NCBI GenBank assembly: GCA_017936785.1 | Contig: JAGBEV010000063.1 | Location: 1-32,623 of the forward strand | Direction: 5' to 3' | Length of the DNA: 32,623 nt | Source: Lachnospiraceae bacterium | GTDB lineage: Bacteria > Bacillota > Clostridia > Lachnospirales > Lachnospiraceae | Part shown: positions 1-8,058 of the stretch, one piece after another | How the letters are laid out: the number at the start of each line of letters is the position of its first letter | Numbering within the stretch: position 1 is the first letter of the stretch | Program-made: the position numbers and the translations under genes | The notes under the pieces: generated by a model | Database searches by the model: none | Seen by the model: only the letters and a program-made list of their open reading frames with translations | What the model was told of the DNA's origin: nothing

Positions 1-125
1 CCTCAAGATAAGATATCCCATTCTTCGGAAATAAGACCCCTTGAAGACTACAAGGTTGATAGGCTTAAGGTGGAAGTGCAGCAATGCATGGAGCTGATAA
101 GTACTAATCGGTCGAGGGCTTAACC
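1..125 (+). rRNA. 23S ribosomal RNA, 3' end (partial)
   Basis: The first ~125 bases match the conserved 3' end of bacterial 23S rRNA, ending in the typical GGTCGAGGGCTTAACC. The gene begins upstream of the window. The exact mature end is estimated from family convention. It is followed by a purine-rich spacer and tRNA genes rather than by a 5S gene. Confidence 0.93.
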
Positions 126-278
126 TGAGAGGTTTGGCGGATGGAAGAAGAAGCGGAGACCGGAGCGGAGAGTGAAGGAGGAAGCAGAAGGAGATCGGAG
201 AGAGAAGTCGTTGTTCGGTTTTGAGGGTGCTGCCGGAGGCAGACCTCAAGAGAAGACCCGTAAGGAACGGGGAAATGA
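126..278 (+). other. 23S-tRNA spacer, purine-rich, with hairpin; no 5S rRNA
   Basis: No 5S rRNA or protein gene is visible here. Positions about 139-208 are almost entirely purines on the plus strand. Bases 221-226 (TTGAGG) pair with 244-249 (CCTCAA), and an inner stem 230-234/238-242 closes a GGA loop. These are probably pre-rRNA processing structures; the purine tract may pair with a pyrimidine-rich segment upstream of the 23S gene, outside the window. The processing role is inferred. Confidence 0.55.
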
Positions 279-350
279 TCCTCGATAGCTCAATGGTAGA
301 GCACTCGGCTGTTAACCGAGTTGTTGCAGGTTCGAGCCCTGCTCGGGGAG
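279..350 (+). tRNA. tRNA-Asn (anticodon GTT)
   Basis: The acceptor stem pairs TCCTCGA (279-285) with TCGGGGA (343-349), with G350 as the discriminator base. The anticodon arm CTCGG/CCGAG encloses loop CTGTTAA, with anticodon GTT at 311-313. The TTCGAG T-loop is intact. No 3' CCA is encoded, so it must be added after transcription. It is the first of three tRNAs downstream of the 23S gene. Confidence 0.96.
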
Positions 351-382
351 TTGGCTTGGCAGGAAGTGCGAAGCGAAGATAA

Positions 383-454
383 GGCTCCGTGGTCAAGCGG
401 TTAAGACATCGCCCTTTCACGGCGGTAACACGGGTTCGATTCCCGTCGGAGTCA
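383..454 (+). tRNA. tRNA-Glu (anticodon TTC)
   Basis: The acceptor stem pairs GGCTCCG (383-389) with CGGAGTC (447-453), with A454 as the discriminator. The anticodon loop CTTTCAC carries TTC at 416-418, closed by a five-pair stem. The T arm ACGGG/CCCGT with TTCGATT loop is intact. CCA is not encoded. Confidence 0.96.
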
Positions 455-487
455 TTAAATGTCAACATGATTCATATAATTAAATAT

Positions 488-559
488 GGCGCAGTAGCCA
501 AGTGGTAAGGCAATGGTCTGCAACACCAGTATCCACCGGTTCAAATCCGGTCTGCGCCT
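488..559 (+). tRNA. tRNA-Cys (anticodon GCA)
   Basis: The acceptor stem pairs GGCGCAG (488-494) with CTGCGCC (552-558), with discriminator T559, as expected for tRNA-Cys. The anticodon loop CTGCAAC carries GCA at 520-522. The T arm CCGG/CCGG is intact. CCA is not encoded. A strong terminator follows within ten bases, so this is the last gene of the rRNA/tRNA transcript. Confidence 0.96.
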
Positions 560-567
560 CTCTTAGA

Positions 568-609
568 AATGCTTTAGATTCAATCAATATTGAATCTAAG
601 GCATTTTTT
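568..609 (+). terminator. Rho-independent terminator of the rRNA-tRNA operon
   Basis: A 17-pair stem (568-584 with 589-605, one T-G pair) closes a CAAT tetraloop and runs into six T residues at 604-609. It ends the rRNA/tRNA transcript. Confidence 0.93.
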
Positions 610-630
610 AAATTGTACTAAAATGAAAAC

Positions 631-658
631 TTGACTTTAAAAACCAGTGAGATATGAT
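631..658 (+). promoter_or_regulatory. Promoter for the AEC carrier gene
   Basis: TTGACT (631-636) and TATGAT (653-658) are separated by 16 bases, directly after the tRNA operon terminator. The predicted start point is near 665, which would make the leader very short. Confidence 0.65.
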
Positions 659-679
659 GTATTTAGGAGTGAAATACAT

Positions 680-1615
680 ATGAATACGCTAATTGTTTTA
701 CAACAGATGATCGTACTCTTTGCTATTATGATGGTGGGGTATTTTTGTTATAAGAAATCCTGGTTAGATAAAAATGCCTATGGAAAATTGTCAAAGATTG
801 TTGTAAATGTTATGAACCCTATGTTGATCATTAACGGAGTCATTAATAAGGATGCAGGAAATGATTATGGGAAAATTATTCAGAATCTTATATTGATCGT
901 TGTTTATTTTGTACTTTTAATATGTCTCAGCTTTCTTGTTGTTAAGATTTTAAAGCTGGAGAATTCTGTAGAAAGTCTTTACCGGCTGATGTTGGTCTTT
1001 TCTAATGTAGGGTTTATAGGAATTCCCATTATCAGCAGTGTATATGGAGAAACCAGCGTATTGTATATTGCTTTTTATATATTGGGATACAATTTTTTGT
1101 TATATACATATGGTTTACATTTAGTAAGTCTCAGCGTTCAGGGAGAGCAAAAGCAAACAGGAAAAGATTCATTTAAGAAAATGTTTAATGCCGGTGTTAT
1201 TGCCTGCATTGCGGCTATTATGATCTTTGCATGCAGGATTACGGTACCTGCGCCTGTAGAAGCTTTCATATCTTATATGGGAGAACCGGCAGTGCCTTTG
1301 TCAATGGTCCTGATCGGCGCATCCATGGCACAACAGGAGATGAAAAAGCTCTTTACGGATCTAAAGATGTATTTATTTTTGATCATCAGATTATTGATCA
1401 TTCCCATGGCGGCAGCATTGATTATCAGGAATTTTGCAGTTGATGCGGAAATTGCAGGCGTCTTTATTTTGATGCTGGCTATGCCTGTGGGCAGTATTGT
1501 CGTATTACTTGCAGCAGATCAGGGAGCGGATGAAACCTGTTGTACAAAGGGAAGTATTTTAAGCACATTATTCAGTGTCATTACCATACCGATTGTGTCA
1601 TTACTGCTTTTCTAG
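680..1615 (+). CDS. AEC family (auxin efflux carrier-type) transporter
   Basis: This is an integral membrane carrier of 311 residues, the usual size for bacterial AEC proteins, which export or exchange organic acids such as malate or lactate; the substrate cannot be read from the sequence. The chain is a succession of about ten hydrophobic helices with a charged central loop near residues 155-170. Family hallmarks are the N-terminal NPMLIINGV segment and the later repeat around PAVPLSMVLIGAS, matching the two-fold internal symmetry of the family. The reading frame extends upstream to 647, but the ATG at 680 has an AGGAG site ten bases before it and the upstream stretch is not hydrophobic, so 680 is preferred. 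It has its own promoter and is followed 59 bases later by the formate/nitrite-type channel without an evident terminator. Confidence 0.88.
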   Translation: MNTLIVLQQMIVLFAIMMVGYFCYKKSWLDKNAYGKLSKIVVNVMNPMLIINGVINKDAGNDYGKIIQNLILIVVYFVLLICLSFLVVKILKLENSVESLYRLMLVFSNVGFIGIPIISSVYGETSVLYIAFYILGYNFLLYTYGLHLVSLSVQGEQKQTGKDSFKKMFNAGVIACIAAIMIFACRITVPAPVEAFISYMGEPAVPLSMVLIGASMAQQEMKKLFTDLKMYLFLIIRLLIIPMAAALIIRNFAVDAEIAGVFILMLAMPVGSIVVLLAADQGADETCCTKGSILSTLFSVITIPIVSLLLF

Positions 1616-1674
1616 AGTAGTAATACATATAAAAGACAAAATGATAAAAATCAGAAAGGGTATAAGGAAAAATT

Positions 1675-2475
1675 ATGAATTCACCAGCAGAAATCGCAAA
1701 TAATTATTTAACAATAGGAACGGGAAAGGCTAAAATACCACCGGTAAAAATGTTTATGCTTGCAATTTTAGCGGGAATGTATATTGCCATTGCAGGAGTG
1801 GGGGCTTCTGTGGCAGCTGTAACCATCGAAAATGCATCACTTGCTAAACTGGTATCAGGATGTATTTTCCCTGCGGGTCTGGCAATGGTAATTTTGGCGG
1901 GAAGTGAACTTTTTACAGGAGACTGCTTAATGATCATCCCATGTATGTCCAAAAAGATCACTGTATGGGAAATGCTCCGCAGCTGGATGATTGTATATGC
2001 AGGAAATTTTGTAGGTGGAGTACTGGTCTCGGCAATGGTTGTATATGGGCATACATTTTCACTGTTTAATAACAAAATGGCAGAATCAGCAGTAGCCATT
2101 GCTGCAGGAAAAACGGCATTATCTTTTTCCGATGCGCTGATCAGGGGGATCATGTGCAATATTCTGGTATGTGTAGCTGTATGGATGGGATTTGCTGCAA
2201 AAGATGCAGCCGGTAAGATTTTGGCAATCTTTTTGCCGATCATGGTATTTGTTATCTGCGGCTATGAGCATAGTGTGGCTAATATGTACTACATTCCCTC
2301 CGGTCTGTTTGCCATGAACGAATATGGTATAGCGGCGGATGGATTGAACTGGGGAACATTTTTAATAAGAAATGAAATTCCGGTTACTTTAGGTAATATT
2401 ATAGGTGGACTGTTTGTGGGATTGATGTATTGGGGGATATATTTAAAAAAAGCCGCTGATAAAGGAAGGAACTAA
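1675..2475 (+). CDS. Formate/nitrite transporter (FNT) family channel
   Basis: This is a 266-residue pentameric-channel family protein of the inner membrane (FocA/NirC/HSC group) with six predicted helices. The family motifs are clear: the re-entrant segment with GSELFTGD (76-83), Asn162 in the CNILVCVAVW helix, and GYEHSVANMY (196-205) containing the conserved pore histidine His199. FNT members move formate, nitrite or hydrosulfide; the sequence alone does not settle which. In a formate-producing fermenter with a pyruvate formate-lyase locus 12 kb away, formate is a reasonable guess, though the gene is not in that operon. A weak AAGGAAA lies before the ATG. It is probably cotranscribed with the AEC carrier upstream. 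Confidence 0.9.
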   Translation: MNSPAEIANNYLTIGTGKAKIPPVKMFMLAILAGMYIAIAGVGASVAAVTIENASLAKLVSGCIFPAGLAMVILAGSELFTGDCLMIIPCMSKKITVWEMLRSWMIVYAGNFVGGVLVSAMVVYGHTFSLFNNKMAESAVAIAAGKTALSFSDALIRGIMCNILVCVAVWMGFAAKDAAGKILAIFLPIMVFVICGYEHSVANMYYIPSGLFAMNEYGIAADGLNWGTFLIRNEIPVTLGNIIGGLFVGLMYWGIYLKKAADKGRN

Positions 2476-2517
2476 AAAATAACTCCGTAACAATAGTTTG
2501 TGACAGGGTGGTTTTGC

Positions 2518-2546
2518 TTGCAAAGCATATATATATCGTATATAAT
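2518..2546 (+). promoter_or_regulatory. Promoter for the sensor diguanylate cyclase
   Basis: TTGCAA (2518-2523) and a perfect TATAAT (2541-2546) are spaced by 17 bases; the start point is expected near 2553, leaving a leader of about 60 bases. Confidence 0.72.
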
Positions 2547-2613
2547 TATTAAAACTGGGGATTTCTTTACGTCTTTACAATATGGTACTTATTTCCTATA
2601 GTGAGGCATGAAT

Positions 2614-4923
2614 ATGGGCAAAGAAAGATTGAATATTGGGCTGTTGATAAGTGAATATTGTGATACATTTGCAAGAGAAGTCTGCATAGGTGCTATGTAT
2701 GCGGCAGAAGAAATGGATGCAAATCTGTTTATTATGGCTGGCGGATATTTTGATGCGCCTTATATGGAACGTAACAAAAGCAAATATGAGTATCAGAATA
2801 ATTACATATATAACTTTGCCACAAAAGAAAATATTGATGTGTTGGTAGTGCTTTTAGGTACAATTGCCAGTAATGTGGATGAAAGTGTCCAAAAGAAGTT
2901 CCTGGAAGGTTATGAGGGAATACCTATTGTGACCATTGCCAACAAGGTAGATGGATATGCTAACATTTCTTTTGACAATAAGGCGGGATTTGCAAAAGAA
3001 GTGGAATATTTAATAAACTGCCTTGGAAAAAGAAAAATCGGTATTGTCTGTGGACCTGCCACCAATGAAGACTCTATTGAAAGACTATCCGCATACAAAG
3101 AGGTTCTGCAAAAAAATTCAATTCCTATAGATGATAAAAAAATTGTTTACGGTAATTTTACCGAATATAGTGAAGAAGCAGTAGAAGAGCTTTTGGATCA
3201 CAATCCGGATCTGGATGCCATTGTATTTTCCAATGATTATATGGCGTTAGGAGGGTATCGTGTGCTGGAGCGGCACGGGTTGAAACCCGGAAAAGATATT
3301 TCTGTAGTAGGTTTTGACGATTCTCCTTTTTCTGCGTTGATGGAGCCCAGCCTGACAACTACAAGGGCAGATTCTTCTGAATTGGGTTATCGGGCGATCA
3401 AGGAAGCCTGCAAACTGAAATTGGGGGAAGATACGGACATCCGTATTGAGACGGCATTTATTACGAGAGAATCCTGTGGCGGCAGAGGCAAAGATGCTCT
3501 TGCCAGAGTTGAAAAGAAATTTGAGTTTAATCCGGAGAAGGATGATGTGTCGGTCCTGGTAGCACAGATCAGCAATGTCCTTTTTGATGGATATACAGAG
3601 GAAAATGTTATTTCCATTATTGAGAAGGAACTGAAGAGGTTCATTGACTGGATGCTGAAAAATGCCTATAACAAAAAAATCAGTGACGATTTGTATGGTG
3701 AAGTATCCGATCATTTCCTGAGATTGACAACAGAGCTCCTCACTAAACTGGATAATGTAAATCTGGTCTATGAAATCAGTGAATATTTGATATTGTTATT
3801 TGCAAAATCTGTGGAATCCGACAGAGACAGGATTAAATTGTATTCAGCGTTGGCAGAATGCTATAAGAATATCCTGTTGATTCATGAAAGAAACAGGAAT
3901 CGGAATTCCCGGGAGAACGAGATGGTAAACCGGGTTACAATGGGAATCATGCGTGAACTGATCAGCGATGATGAGCAGGGAGAAAATTATGATGTACTGC
4001 TTTCCCAGATGCAGCTTTTGGATTTTGATAAAAGTTATGTGCTGATGTTTCCCAAGGTAGTGAAATGCCGCAAGAACGGAAAATGGGTAATGCCGGATAA
4101 ACTGCATATAAAGGCTTACCAAAAAGGAAAAAACAGCCATATACCGAAAAAAGAAGAACAGGAAATTTCCATTGAGAATATGTATAAGAATCCTTTCCTG
4201 GAGAATAACAAAAGAAAGACTTATGCTATGTCTTTCCTGTTTTCCAAAGATGAGCAGTATGGAATATTTGTGGTAGAGCCCAAGTATAACAACTTTATGG
4301 CAATAGAACCTGTGGCTTTTCAGATTTCATCGGCAATCCAGACTATGCGGCTTATTATGAGCAAGGATGAGGTCAGTGCCAAGCTGGCTGAAAGTCTGGA
4401 ACAGCTTAAGGAAACCAATGCCTTTTTGGATGAAGTGTCCAAATCCGATGAGCTGACGCAGATATATAACAGACGAGGTTTTCTGGTAACAGCCCGAAAG
4501 GTAATGAAGGAGCCGCAGAACCTTAATAAATGCGCAGTCATTATTTATGCAGATATGAATAATCTGAAGCTGATCAATGATAAGTTCGGTCATGAGGAAG
4601 GCGACTATGCATTGAAATCCATTGCGCAGATTTTAAAAGAGGCTCTTGGGGAAGATGAGATTATCGGACGTTTTGGCGGAGATGAGTTTGCAGCATTTTT
4701 ATTTGTGGAAGATAAAAATTATGAGCAGATTCTGAGAGGCAGGATAACAGATGCTACAGTCAGGCTGAATGACAGCAATGATAAGCCTTATTATATCAGC
4801 ATGAGCGTCGGTATGAGCTCTTTTGTCAATGATGAAGAAACGGCATTGGATGATGCCATGGTAAGAGCGGATGTGGATTTGTATCTGCAAAAGAAGCATA
4901 AGAGAAATAAGATCTTAAAATAA
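2614..4923 (+). CDS. Diguanylate cyclase with LacI/periplasmic-binding-protein-like sensor domain (GGDEF)
   Basis: A cytoplasmic protein of 769 residues (771 if the ATG at 2608 is used; GTGAGG is well spaced only for 2614). Residues 5-280 are a LacI/GalR-type ligand-binding fold: NIGLLISE at the start, then SNDYMALGGYRVLERHG and ISVVGFDDSPFS. There is no DNA-binding helix-turn-helix, signal peptide or membrane helix, so the sensor should read an internal metabolite. A helical middle region and a GAF-like segment (about 430-590) lead into a short coiled coil and a C-terminal GGDEF domain with intact RFGGDEF (GGDEF at 690-694 in the longer numbering) and the family's late ADVDLYLQKK motif. The RxxD inhibitory site usually nine residues before GGDEF is absent (GEDE there), so product inhibition is probably missing. 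Predicted reaction: two GTP to c-di-GMP, tuned by a bound sugar or similar ligand. Monocistronic: own promoter and terminator. Confidence 0.9.
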   Translation: MGKERLNIGLLISEYCDTFAREVCIGAMYAAEEMDANLFIMAGGYFDAPYMERNKSKYEYQNNYIYNFATKENIDVLVVLLGTIASNVDESVQKKFLEGYEGIPIVTIANKVDGYANISFDNKAGFAKEVEYLINCLGKRKIGIVCGPATNEDSIERLSAYKEVLQKNSIPIDDKKIVYGNFTEYSEEAVEELLDHNPDLDAIVFSNDYMALGGYRVLERHGLKPGKDISVVGFDDSPFSALMEPSLTTTRADSSELGYRAIKEACKLKLGEDTDIRIETAFITRESCGGRGKDALARVEKKFEFNPEKDDVSVLVAQISNVLFDGYTEENVISIIEKELKRFIDWMLKNAYNKKISDDLYGEVSDHFLRLTTELLTKLDNVNLVYEISEYLILLFAKSVESDRDRIKLYSALAECYKNILLIHERNRNRNSRENEMVNRVTMGIMRELISDDEQGENYDVLLSQMQLLDFDKSYVLMFPKVVKCRKNGKWVMPDKLHIKAYQKGKNSHIPKKEEQEISIENMYKNPFLENNKRKTYAMSFLFSKDEQYGIFVVEPKYNNFMAIEPVAFQISSAIQTMRLIMSKDEVSAKLAESLEQLKETNAFLDEVSKSDELTQIYNRRGFLVTARKVMKEPQNLNKCAVIIYADMNNLKLINDKFGHEEGDYALKSIAQILKEALGEDEIIGRFGGDEFAAFLFVEDKNYEQILRGRITDATVRLNDSNDKPYYISMSVGMSSFVNDEETALDDAMVRADVDLYLQKKHKRNKILK

Positions 4924-4932
4924 ATGAAATTG

Positions 4933-4970
4933 CGGGCTTGGACTGGGTTTGGTCTAAGCCCGGATTTGTT
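4933..4970 (+). terminator. Terminator after the diguanylate cyclase
   Basis: An eleven-pair stem (4933-4943 with 4952-4962, one G-T pair) is followed by a loose T-rich tract, ATTTGTTTG. Confidence 0.8.
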
Positions 4971-5011
4971 TGATTGAGCTTTTACGGATTTTGGAAATAA
5001 ATGGAGACATC

Positions 5012-5830
5012 ATGAACAAGGAAAAGAAAAAAGAGGAGAAACAGGAAAAGAAACAGGAGAAGAAAGGGATGCTCTGGAAAATATGGCTGGTTCTGGCAAT
5101 TGTTTGTCTGGCATATTTTGTGGGGCTGAATTTCTATACAGGCTTTACCAATGTATTTTATATGATCTGGCTGCCGGCAGGCATTTTCTTTTTAATATGT
5201 GCATGGATGGCGAAAACTCATTTTATCAAAAGGGTTATGCCTGGATGGCTTACTATTACCCTGGGCATTGTAATGGGAATTTTGCTGGTGTTCTTTTTAA
5301 CTATAGAGGGATTTATCCTTTCAGGATTTTATAAGACCCCGGCAGAAGATGTGGATTATGTTATTGTGCTGGGGGCACATGTAACAAACGGGAAACCCAG
5401 CAGGGTGTTGAAAAAGAGACTGGATGCAGCAGTGGAATATGCCGGGGGCCATAAGGATGTAAAGGTCATTGTATCCGGAGGACAGGGCAGCAATGAAACA
5501 ACGACGGAAGCCTTTGCCATGGCAGCATATCTGGAAGAAAAAGGTATAGAGCGGGAGCGGATACTATTGGAAGAAAAGTCTACAGATACCAATGAGAACC
5601 TTCGTTTTTCAAAGGAATTTGTGGAAGACGGTGCAAGGGTGGCAGTTGTCAGCAATGATTTCCATATATACAGGGCTGTTCATCTGGCAAGGAATATTGG
5701 CTATGAGGACCCTCAGGGACTTGGAGCAAGAGATGAGATGGGAACACTTCCGGCAAATCTTTTGAGGGAATTTTTTGGCGTTATGAAGGATTGGGTATGC
5801 GGAAATATGAAGTTATTTCCTTTGTGGTAA
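5012..5830 (+). CDS. YdcF/SanA-like membrane protein (DUF218 family)
   Basis: A 272-residue membrane protein. The first 18 residues are almost only Lys, Glu and Gln, followed by three hydrophobic helices (about 24-42, 47-66, 78-103) and a soluble DUF218 domain (about 112-250). Family signatures are VDYVIVLGAHV, VIVSGGQG, the STDTNENL segment and VVSNDFHIYRA. DUF218 proteins (YdcF, SanA, ElyC) are linked to envelope functions, but the reaction is not established. The frame opens at a TTG at 4970, but that start lies in the previous gene's terminator and lacks a site; the ATG at 5012 has GGAG five bases upstream. It is followed 33 bases later by the sirtuin gene and probably cotranscribed with it. 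Confidence 0.85.
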   Translation: MNKEKKKEEKQEKKQEKKGMLWKIWLVLAIVCLAYFVGLNFYTGFTNVFYMIWLPAGIFFLICAWMAKTHFIKRVMPGWLTITLGIVMGILLVFFLTIEGFILSGFYKTPAEDVDYVIVLGAHVTNGKPSRVLKKRLDAAVEYAGGHKDVKVIVSGGQGSNETTTEAFAMAAYLEEKGIERERILLEEKSTDTNENLRFSKEFVEDGARVAVVSNDFHIYRAVHLARNIGYEDPQGLGARDEMGTLPANLLREFFGVMKDWVCGNMKLFPLW

Positions 5831-5863
5831 AAGAGGAAATAGATGTTTTAGGGAGGAAAGAAT

Positions 5864-6586
5864 ATGAATGATGTTGAAAAGCTGCAGCAAATGATAGATG
5901 AGAGCAGTTCCATTGTATTTTTTGGCGGCGCAGGTGTTTCCACGGAAAGCGGTATACCGGATTTCAGAAGCGTCGATGGATTGTATCACCAGAAATATGA
6001 TTATCCGCCGGAAACCATTTTAAGTCACACCTTTTACAGGAGTAAGACAGAAGAGTTTTACCGGTTTTATAAGGATAAAATGCTGTGTCTTGATGCCAGA
6101 CCCAATGCGGCCCATTTAAAACTTGCGGAATTGGAAGCAGCAGGGAAATTAAAGGCGGTTATCACTCAAAACATAGACGGGCTCCATCAGGCGGCAGGAA
6201 GTAAAAGGGTGTATGAGCTTCATGGCAGTGTCCTGCGCAATTATTGCGAAAGCTGCGGCAAGTTTTATGATGCGGAGTATATTTTAAATTCCCGGGGAGT
6301 GCCTAAATGCACATGTGGCGGAGATATTAAGCCGGATGTGGTGCTGTATGAAGAAGGACTGGATAATGAGACCATAAGCGGTGCTATTAAAGCTATCAGT
6401 GAAGCGGATATGATGATCATTGGAGGAACTTCTCTGGTAGTTTATCCTGCGGCGGGACTGATCGATTATTACAGAGGAAATAAACTGGTGCTGATCAATA
6501 AGGCGCCTACATCCAGAGACAGCATGGCAGATCTGGTCATCAGCGGCCCGATAGGAGAAATCCTTTCCCAAATAGAAGTCCGTTGA
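5864..6586 (+). CDS. cobB: NAD-dependent protein deacetylase/deacylase, sirtuin (Sir2/CobB) family
   Basis: A soluble enzyme of 240 residues, standard for bacterial sirtuins, which removes acyl groups from lysines using NAD and yields nicotinamide and O-acyl-ADP-ribose. The NAD-binding motif GAGVSTESGIPDFR (22-35), TQNIDGLH (101-108) and the catalytic histidine His120 in YELHGS are all present. Four zinc ligands are visible: Cys128, Cys131, Cys149 and Cys151 (the last pair spaced C-x-C rather than C-x2-C). GGTSLVVYPAA near 196-206 is the second NAD-binding element. A strong GGGAGG site precedes the ATG. Lying between the YdcF-like gene and the YyzM-like gene with short gaps, it is probably part of a three-gene transcript. 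Confidence 0.95.
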   Translation: MNDVEKLQQMIDESSSIVFFGGAGVSTESGIPDFRSVDGLYHQKYDYPPETILSHTFYRSKTEEFYRFYKDKMLCLDARPNAAHLKLAELEAAGKLKAVITQNIDGLHQAAGSKRVYELHGSVLRNYCESCGKFYDAEYILNSRGVPKCTCGGDIKPDVVLYEEGLDNETISGAIKAISEADMMIIGGTSLVVYPAAGLIDYYRGNKLVLINKAPTSRDSMADLVISGPIGEILSQIEVR

Positions 6587-6642
6587 GGCAAAAAATGTAA
6601 CAAAAAGACCTGTGAAGGAAAAACAGAGGAAAGGAGCTGCAA

Positions 6643-6825
6643 ATGGATTATCAGGTAGGCGATATTGTCACTCTTAAGAAACAACATCCCTGCGGCAGCA
6701 GGCAATGGGAAGTATTGCGCATAGGCGCAGATTTCAGATTAAAGTGCTGCGGGTGCGGACATCAGATCATGATTGCCCGTAAACTTGTGGAAAAAAATAC
6801 AAAAGAAATACAGAAAAAGGCTTGA
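6643..6825 (+). CDS. DUF951 family protein (YyzM-like)
   Basis: A 60-residue protein that matches the DUF951 family: a compact beta-rich unit beginning DYQVGDIVTLKKQHPCG, then WEVLRIGADFRLKC and CGCGH. Cys residues at HPCG and in the KCCGCGH cluster could hold a metal, but no function is established. In Bacillus the homologue lies close to rpsF, as here, so gene order supports the call. AAAGGAG is correctly placed before the ATG. The rpsF promoter begins within its last codons. Confidence 0.88.
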   Translation: MDYQVGDIVTLKKQHPCGSRQWEVLRIGADFRLKCCGCGHQIMIARKLVEKNTKEIQKKA

Positions 6826-6850
6826 AATATGTGGAAAAGCATGGTATCAT
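6822..6850 (+). promoter_or_regulatory. Promoter of the rpsF-ssb-rpsR operon
   Basis: TTGAAA (6822-6827) and TATCAT (6845-6850) are spaced by 17 bases, with TGG just before the -10 giving an extended -10 element. Start point near 6857; leader about 67 bases. I could not recognise the S6:S18-binding leader motif in it. Confidence 0.8.
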
Positions 6851-6923
6851 ACATTTTCGTGATATATTATTCCTTGCTCCTTGCTTAGATGAGGGGCCAG
6901 AGACCAAAAGGAGGTAACGAAGC

Positions 6924-7214
6924 ATGAACAAATATGAGTTAGCCGTTGTTGTTAGTGCTAAAATCGAAGACGATGAAAGAGCTGCTACAATCGAAAAAGT
7001 AAAAGCTTATATCGAAAGATTCGGTGGAACAGTTACAAACGTTGATGAATGGGGCAAAAAGAGACTTGCTTATGACATTCAGAAAATGAAAGAAGCTTTC
7101 TACTATTTCATCCAGTTCGATGCTGAGGCATCTGTTCCTTACGAAGTTGAAAACAGTGTTCGTATTATGGAAAATGTCATCAGATATTTATGCGTAAGAC
7201 AAGACGAGGCATAA
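6924..7214 (+). CDS. rpsF: 30S ribosomal protein S6
   Basis: A 96-residue protein with the S6 ferredoxin-like fold. It begins MNKYELAVVVSAK and includes the conserved DEWGKKRLAYDIQKMKEAFY stretch and the ending IRYLCVR. S6 binds S18 on the platform of the small ribosomal subunit. A strong AAAAGGAGG site lies before the ATG. First gene of rpsF-ssb-rpsR, the standard order in Firmicutes. Confidence 0.98.
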   Translation: MNKYELAVVVSAKIEDDERAATIEKVKAYIERFGGTVTNVDEWGKKRLAYDIQKMKEAFYYFIQFDAEASVPYEVENSVRIMENVIRYLCVRQDEA

Positions 7215-7233
7215 TAGAAAGTAGGAAATAAAG

Positions 7234-7677
7234 ATGAATAAAGTAATTCTAATGGGACGTTTAACCAGAGATCCGGAAGTGAGATATTCACAGGGAGAAA
7301 CACCTCTTGCCATAGCAAGATATTCTTTAGCAGTAGACCGCAGAGGCCGTAATAATCAGGACGGACAAACTGCAGATTTTATTAACTGTGTTGCCTTCGG
7401 CAGACAGGGTGAATTTGCTGAGAAATATTTGCGTAAAGGCACAAAGATTGCCATTACAGGCCGTATCCAGACAGGAAGCTATACCAATAAGGATGGCGTA
7501 AAGGTTTATACAACAGATGTTGTTGTGGAGGAACAGGAATTTGCAGAGAGCAAATCCAGCCAGTCAAACGGCGGAGACAATGGTGGTTTCGTACCGATGC
7601 AGAGTGCAGCACCTGTTGCGGCAGGGGAAGGTTTCATGAATATTCCCGATGGAATCGAGGAATTGCCGTTCAATTAG
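7234..7677 (+). CDS. ssb: Single-stranded DNA-binding protein
   Basis: A 147-residue SSB with an N-terminal OB fold (about 1-105: MNKVILMGRLTRDPEVRY, FINCVAFGRQGEFAEKYLRKG, GRIQTGSYTNKDG), a glycine/serine-rich linker and a C-terminal tip ending EELPFN. The tip normally recruits partner proteins and ends in an acidic stretch plus Pro-Phe; here one Asn follows the PF. It protects single-stranded DNA in replication and repair. Its place between rpsF and rpsR is conserved in Firmicutes. Confidence 0.97.
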   Translation: MNKVILMGRLTRDPEVRYSQGETPLAIARYSLAVDRRGRNNQDGQTADFINCVAFGRQGEFAEKYLRKGTKIAITGRIQTGSYTNKDGVKVYTTDVVVEEQEFAESKSSQSNGGDNGGFVPMQSAAPVAAGEGFMNIPDGIEELPFN

Positions 7678-7704
7678 AAACCGATTAAGAATGGAGGCAA
7701 TAAC

Positions 7705-7968
7705 ATGGCTTTTAATAAGACAGAGAAATCCGATTCTCCTATGAAGAGAAGAGGCGGAATCCGTAGAAGAAAAAAAGTTTGTGTATTCTGTGGAAAAGAT
7801 AATGTTATCGATTACAAAGATGTTGCTAAGTTAAAAAGATACGTATCTGAGAGAGGAAAAATCCTTCCCAGAAGAATCACAGGCAACTGTGCAAAACATC
7901 AGAGAGCTTTAACAGTAGCGATCAAACGTGCACGTCACGTAGCTCTGATGCCTTATGTTCAGGACTAA
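7705..7968 (+). CDS. rpsR: 30S ribosomal protein S18
   Basis: An 87-residue S18 with a basic N-terminal extension ([11 protein letters not shown]), the CVFCGKDN segment, and [14 protein letters not shown], ending [13 protein letters not shown]. The CxxC plus later Cys and His suggest the zinc-binding ('C+') form of S18. It binds S6 on the small-subunit platform. Last gene of the operon, followed by a terminator. Confidence 0.98.
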   Translation: MAFNKTEKSDSPMKRRGGIRRRKKVCVFCGKDNVIDYKDVAKLKRYVSERGKILPRRITGNCAKHQRALTVAIKRARHVALMPYVQD

Positions 7969-8011
7969 ACTGATAAATAGGTATGGTTTTAGAAAGTGAG
8001 TAACAAAAGTG

Positions 8012-8046
8012 GACCAACTGCTTGATGGGCAGTTGGTCTTTCTTGT
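8012..8046 (+). terminator. Terminator of rpsF-ssb-rpsR
   Basis: A perfect ten-pair stem (8012-8021 with 8029-8038), seven-base loop, then TTTCTTGT. It lies only 13 bases before the next start codon, so the esterase gene downstream may depend on read-through. Confidence 0.88.
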
Positions 8047-8058
8047 ATAGGTTATAAA

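Noticed and set aside
1704-2243. 179-codon open frame opposite the FNT channel gene
   Set aside because: Composition is a shadow of a membrane protein gene read backwards; no ribosome site, and the plus-strand gene has full family motifs.
8053-8058. TATAAA just before the esterase start as a -10 box
   Set aside because: It abuts the ATG itself, so transcripts from it would begin inside the coding region.
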